Origin: JAHEDH01 sp965364515
GTDB taxonomy: Bacteria; Actinomycetota; Acidimicrobiia; Spongiisociales; ZC4RG35
Direction of reading: 5' to 3'
DNA length: 35,872 bases
NCBI GenBank assembly: GCA_965364515.1
Contig: CBDTXZ010000008.1
Span: 1-35,872, forward strand
In this document: positions 32,353 to 35,872 of the stretch, piece by piece
Layout of the letters: each line of letters starts with the position of its first letter
How positions within the stretch are numbered: the first letter of the stretch is position 1
Position numbers and translations under genes: made by a program
The notes under the pieces: model-generated
Databases searched by the model: none
What the model was told of the DNA's origin: nothing
Seen by the model: only the letters and a program-made list of their open reading frames with translations

Positions 32353-33099
32353 GTGAGCGGGGTTCGCCTCTACCTCACCGGGGAGCCGACCATCGAAACC
32401 GAGTCAGGGGTCGTGCGACCGGCCGACCTGGCAGGCCGACAAGGCCGTCTGGTGTTTGCTCTGCTGGCGTGGCGACACGCCGGTCCGGTGCCCCGCGGCG
32501 AGGTGGCAGAAGTGCTCTGGCCACACGATCCTCCCGGTTCGTGGGAGACCACGTTGTCGGCCGTGGTCAGCAACCTGCGGAAGGGCCTGGGCAACGACGT
32601 CGGGATCGAGCACGCAATCGGCTGCTACCAACTCCAGGTGCCGACAGACGCGTGGATCGACGTCGAAGCGGCGTACGGGGCGGTACACGAGGCCGAGGGG
32701 GCGATCCGGGCCGGCGAGATGGGCCCTGTCTATGCGTGGTCCGGTGTGGCCACCTCCATCACCCGACGGGCCTTCCTGGCAGGCGAGGACGGCCCGTGGG
32801 TGGAGGCTCGCCGGCGTGAGCTCGCTGCCCTTCGGATCCGGGGGCTCGAGGCGGCCATCGAGTTCTGCGTGTGGAACGCCGAGTGGGGTCCGGCGACTCG
32901 GTACGCCGAATCACTCATCGAGATGGACCCACTTCGCGAGTCGTCGTACCGAAAGCTGATGACGGCCGCTGCGGCGGCAGGCGACCGGGCGGCGGCAGCC
33001 AGAGCCTACGAACGCTGCCGCACGGTGCTCGGCGCCGAACTCGGGATCCTCCCGCACCCGGAAACGGAGACGCTCTACGACGACATCCTCGGGGCTTGA
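32353..33099 (+). CDS. SARP/BTAD-type transcriptional regulator
   Basis: A 248-residue protein. An N-terminal OmpR-like winged helix (about 1-90) reads G-V-R-L-Y-L-T-G-E-P ... R-Q-G-R-L-V-F-A-L-L ... AEVLWPHDPPGSWETTLSAV and S-N-L-R-K-G-L. A bacterial transcriptional activator domain (BTAD, PF03704) built of helical TPR-like repeats runs from about 95 to the end, closing with A-Y-E-R-C-R-T-V-L-G-A-E-L-G-I-L-P-H-P-E-T. This short form lacks the ATPase and sensor parts of AfsR-like proteins. It probably activates genes; the targets are unknown and could include the convergent homogentisate dioxygenase gene, which it overlaps by 25 bp. The start is the GTG at 32353; a TTG two codons earlier is the alternative. 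Confidence 0.87.
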   Translation: MSGVRLYLTGEPTIETESGVVRPADLAGRQGRLVFALLAWRHAGPVPRGEVAEVLWPHDPPGSWETTLSAVVSNLRKGLGNDVGIEHAIGCYQLQVPTDAWIDVEAAYGAVHEAEGAIRAGEMGPVYAWSGVATSITRRAFLAGEDGPWVEARRRELAALRIRGLEAAIEFCVWNAEWGPATRYAESLIEMDPLRESSYRKLMTAAAAAGDRAAAARAYERCRTVLGAELGILPHPETETLYDDILGA

Positions 33100-34397
33100 G
33101 GATCGAAGTGCTTCTCGAGTGAATGCCACACCGACGGGTAGTCGTCCTGGAGTGCGGGAATCGACCCGGCGTAGGCGGTCGGGATCAGCGGGTATCGCGT
33201 CTCGAACATGAACGACATCGTGTCGGAGAGTCGTTGAGGTCGGAGATCCGACTGCGTCGCCTTGATCCAGGCGTCGTGGTCGGGACCGTGCGGGAAGTAC
33301 ATGTTGTGGAGGCTCATACCACCCGGAGCAAACCCCTCTTCCTTGGCGTCGTACACCCCGTAGAGGATTCCCATGAACTCGGACATGATGTTCTTGTGGT
33401 AGTACGGCGGCCGGAACGTGTGCTCGCCGACGAGCCAGCGGTCGGCGAACACGACGAAGTCGACATTGGCGATGCCGGGGTCGGCGCTGGGTGACGTCAA
33501 CACCGTGAAGATCGACGGGTCGGGATGATCGAAGCTGATGGAGCCGATGACGTTGAACAGACGCAGATCGTATTTGTAGGGGACGTGGTTGCCGTGCCAC
33601 CCGACCACGTCGAGCGGCGAGTAGTCCAGCTCGACCGAGAAGAGGCGGCCGTCGAACTTCACGAACATCTCGCCGGATCGCTCGTCGTCGTCGTACGACG
33701 CCACCGGACTCAGGAAGTCCCGCGGGTTGGCGAGCCCGTTGGCGCCGATCGGCCCCCGCTCCGGGAGCTCGAGGTAGGTGCCGTAGTTCTCGCAGACGTA
33801 GCCCCGTGCCGGGCCATCGGGCAGATCCACCCGGAAGACCATCCCTCGTGGGATCACGACGATCTCACCGGGCTCGACCTCGAGCAGCCCGCACTCGGTC
33901 GCCACCGCCAGACGTCCATCCTGAGGCACGATCAGCAGTTCGCCGTCGGCGTCGTAGAAGTACGTGTCGCCCATCGACCTGGTCGCCATGTAGACGTGCG
34001 CCGCCATCCCGACCTGGGTGTGGGCGTCACCGTTCGTGGCGACGGTCCGAAGCCCGGTGAGGAATGTGGTGTCCTCCTCGGGAAACGGCGGAGGGTCCCA
34101 CCGCAGCTGGCCGATCGGGGGGTTCGACTCGCGGTTTGGTGCGCTCCGGATGAAATGCCGGTCGACCTCCGTGAAGCGCCAGGCGTGACGGACCGACGGC
34201 CTGATGCGGTAGAACCAGGTGCGACGGTTGCGCTGATTGGGAACGGTGAACGCGGTTCCTGAGAGCTGTTCGGTGTAGAGGCCGAGCGGGGGCTGTTGCG
34301 GATTGTTCTGCCCCACGGGGAGCGCCCCGGGCTCGGCCTCCGAGGCGAACTCGTTTCCGAACCCGGACTGGTACTCGACACCCATTCGGCCCTCCAT
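33075..34397 (-). CDS. hmgA: Homogentisate 1,2-dioxygenase
   Basis: A 440-residue protein of full family length. The N-terminus YQSGFGNEFASEAEPGALP is diagnostic. Iron ligands are readable: a His in FRPPYYHKN, the Glu in MSEFMG a few residues later, and a His in FPHGPDHDAW. It opens the ring of homogentisate to maleylacetoacetate in tyrosine and phenylalanine breakdown. Neither the isomerase nor fumarylacetoacetase is in the window. The start at 34397 has GGAG 5 nt upstream; an ATG four codons later is possible. A 6-bp hairpin (34401-34406 with 34423-34428) would cover that GGAG in read-through transcripts from the DUF302 gene. Confidence 0.95.
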   Translation of the reverse strand: MEGRMGVEYQSGFGNEFASEAEPGALPVGQNNPQQPPLGLYTEQLSGTAFTVPNQRNRRTWFYRIRPSVRHAWRFTEVDRHFIRSAPNRESNPPIGQLRWDPPPFPEEDTTFLTGLRTVATNGDAHTQVGMAAHVYMATRSMGDTYFYDADGELLIVPQDGRLAVATECGLLEVEPGEIVVIPRGMVFRVDLPDGPARGYVCENYGTYLELPERGPIGANGLANPRDFLSPVASYDDDERSGEMFVKFDGRLFSVELDYSPLDVVGWHGNHVPYKYDLRLFNVIGSISFDHPDPSIFTVLTSPSADPGIANVDFVVFADRWLVGEHTFRPPYYHKNIMSEFMGILYGVYDAKEEGFAPGGMSLHNMYFPHGPDHDAWIKATQSDLRPQRLSDTMSFMFETRYPLIPTAYAGSIPALQDDYPSVWHSLEKHFDPQAPRMSS

Positions 34398-34433
34398 CGT
34401 CGCTCCAGGGACCCTACCGGAAGGAGCGCCGCG

Positions 34434-34826
34434 TCAACCGGCCTGGAGCTTCTCCAACGCGGACCGGAGCAGCGACTCGGCCTCTTCGGCGATCGGTGCG
34501 ATCGAGTCCTCTCCTGTCACCTGGGACATGAGCGCCGGGTCCATCGCCTCCACGACGACACCGGAACCGACCGACCGTACGACGACATTGCAGGGCAGCA
34601 GCGCCCCGATTCGGCGCTGTACGTCGAGGGCTCGGCCCGCGAGATGCGGATTGCACGCCCCGATGATCGTGTACGGCTCGATCTCCTTGCCGATCTTGGC
34701 GTCGAGGGTCGCCTGAACGTCGATCTCGGTCAACGTGCCGAACCCCTGCTCGGCGAGCGCTTCCTTCACCTTCGGGAGCGCCTCGTCGAGCGTCATCTCG
34801 AGCGTCACTGCCGGTTCCAGAATCAT
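34434..34826 (-). CDS. DUF302 domain protein
   Basis: A 130-residue protein belonging to DUF302 (PF03625). The characteristic pattern is seen as A-L-P-K-V-K-E-A-L-A-E-Q-G-F-G-T-L-T-E-I-D at about residues 14-34, then the Y-T-I-I-G-A-C-N-P core and LLPCNVVV, with two conserved cysteines. The function is unknown; related proteins occur with thiol or metal stress genes. AAGGAG 6 nt before the ATG fixes the start, so a longer frame to 35024 is not used. TAGCGT at 34853-34858 (minus strand) is a likely -10. It is 36 bp upstream of the homogentisate dioxygenase gene. Confidence 0.85.
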   Translation of the reverse strand: MILEPAVTLEMTLDEALPKVKEALAEQGFGTLTEIDVQATLDAKIGKEIEPYTIIGACNPHLAGRALDVQRRIGALLPCNVVVRSVGSGVVVEAMDPALMSQVTGEDSIAPIAEEAESLLRSALEKLQAG

Positions 34827-34918
34827 CGATGTCTCCTTCTTCGTCTCTCCGAACGCTACTCCTCGACGGTTGATCGATCGCAGGGATCGCCCGGGCCTGC
34901 GAGTCGTGGGCCGGACGA

Positions 34919-35872
34919 TCACACCAGCCAGAGCTCGGTTTGACGCCCGTCCAGGAATCTGCAGGCGGTACCGTCGAAGAACCCCTCCTCCTCCAGCATG
35001 AACTGGACGATCTGGTCGTCCCACTCGGGTACGGCCGAACGGGCCTGCAACTCGATCGAGTAGGCGGTGTCCGGTCGAAGCGGATGATCACCCTGCCCGG
35101 GCACGCCGTCCTGTCGGTCCCAGAGCCCGATGGTCGGACCGGCGGCGTGCCCGTGGACGCCGATCGGGTGGGTGTAGATCAGGCCATCGATCCCCTCGTC
35201 CGTAGCGGCCGCCAGGGTCGTTGCGAGCACCTCGTTGCCCGTCCGGCCGACCTCGAACGCCCCCATGAGGAGATCCTGGAGGCGGTTCGCCGTGTGCAAT
35301 CCCGAGACGAGCCCGTCAGGCGCCGCTGTCTCTCCCGGCGAGAGCACGTAGGCGTGCTGCTGCTGATCGGTACAGAACCCGTGGTATTCGATGCCGAAGT
35401 CGATGTGAACGAGATCACCCGACCGGATGACCCTGTCACGAGGCTTCGCCGCAAACGAGTCCCTTGCGGATCCCCCGGCCCGCTGGATGCTGACCGTGGG
35501 ATGAAACCACGCACCGTGCCCGGCGGCGTGAACCACTTCCCGGAGCCACCACTCCACGTCGGTCGTCGAGGTCTGGCCGGCGGTGATCACCTCGGGTGAC
35601 AGTGCACGTCGGAGGAATCCGTGTGCAACCGCACAGGCTTCGGTGAGGATCTCGACCTCTTCGTCGAGCCGGGTCTCGAGCCAGCCGACCGCGGCCTCCT
35701 CCGCGGAGACCAGGCGGCTGCGCATGTCTGGCGGGAGCGCCGCGGACATCGCCTCGGCTTGGGATGCGGAGAGACCGTCTGCGAGGGGAAACACCTCCGA
35801 GCGATGGATGCCGATTGTGGCGGGGTCGGCCGCAACGAGGATCTCGGCGAGCCGGGCCCACTGATCCGGCTG
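34919..35872 (-). CDS. M24 family metallopeptidase, Xaa-Pro type (5' end outside window)
   Basis: The frame runs open to the last base, so the N-terminus is missing; 317 residues are present. The pita-bread fold is recognisable: metal ligands appear as the Asp residues in LVHIDFG and FCTDQQQ, the His in PIGVHGHAAGP, the Glu in YSIELQ, and probably a Glu in FMLEEEGFF. It resembles Xaa-Pro aminopeptidase or creatinase-like hydrolases; the substrate is uncertain. A GTG at 35794 could start a shorter product, but reading upstream gives good M24-like sequence (WARLAEILVAADPATIGIH), so the gene continues beyond the window. Confidence 0.87.
   Translation of the reverse strand, partial: QPDQWARLAEILVAADPATIGIHRSEVFPLADGLSASQAEAMSAALPPDMRSRLVSAEEAAVGWLETRLDEEVEILTEACAVAHGFLRRALSPEVITAGQTSTTDVEWWLREVVHAAGHGAWFHPTVSIQRAGGSARDSFAAKPRDRVIRSGDLVHIDFGIEYHGFCTDQQQHAYVLSPGETAAPDGLVSGLHTANRLQDLLMGAFEVGRTGNEVLATTLAAATDEGIDGLIYTHPIGVHGHAAGPTIGLWDRQDGVPGQGDHPLRPDTAYSIELQARSAVPEWDDQIVQFMLEEEGFFDGTACRFLDGRQTELWLV

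Overview
The window is high-GC DNA packed with single-copy metabolic genes. It holds no rRNA, tRNA, insertion sequence or CRISPR array that I can see. F420-type oxidoreductases (PPOX-like and luciferase-like), a SARP/BTAD regulator, an MprAB-PepD-like stress locus, many GTG starts and many apparently leaderless genes point to an actinobacterium. The Thr/Ser-rich secreted proteins and overall gene content would suit an Acidimicrobiia-like lineage, but that assignment is inference.

Layout. 1-6.4 kb: a flavin-reductase-like protein coupled to a DUF885 protein, then a divergent phosphotransferase, a PPOX/F420 protein, an acyl-CoA dehydrogenase preceded by a 36-residue membrane peptide, and a family 1 glycosyltransferase. 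6.4-11.7 kb: a cobalamin uptake and salvage operon read on the minus strand (btuF-like, btuC-like, btuD-like, cobO, cobT, cobC-like phosphatase). A cobalamin riboswitch precedes it, and its expression platform can be read directly. 11.8-13.4 kb: a second DUF885 protein. 13.4-18.9 kb: a response regulator, histidine kinase and HtrA-type protease in the order of mycobacterial mprA-mprB-pepD, divergent from a GH65 disaccharide phosphorylase. 18.9-22.1 kb: two paralogous one-pass membrane proteins of a family I do not recognise, on either side of a secreted lysozyme-like transglycosylase. 22.2-27.9 kb: a fused MFS/spermidine-synthase-like protein, an LLM oxidoreductase, an acyl-CoA ligase, arsC next to an internally deleted aquaporin pseudogene, and a nitroreductase. 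27.9-35.9 kb: a PQQ-type beta-propeller lipoprotein coupled to a disulfide oxidoreductase, a thiolase, DUF1059, a BTAD regulator, homogentisate dioxygenase, DUF302 and an M24 peptidase cut by the window end.

How it works together. Imported corrinoid would be adenosylated by CobO. CobT activates the lower-ligand base, and the CobC-like phosphatase would dephosphorylate alpha-ribazole phosphate. The whole set appears shut off by cobalamin through sequestration of the btuF ribosome-binding site. The two-component/HtrA block and the transglycosylase block look like envelope maintenance. The acyl-CoA dehydrogenase, ligase, thiolase and homogentisate dioxygenase indicate fatty or aromatic acid catabolism.

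The best candidates for something undescribed are the paralog-transglycosylase-paralog module with an operator-like promoter (18.95-22.12 kb), the aquaporin deletion with a junction that reads naturally in two frames, and the recurrent TANNNT box 6-9 nt before start codons (leaderless transcription).
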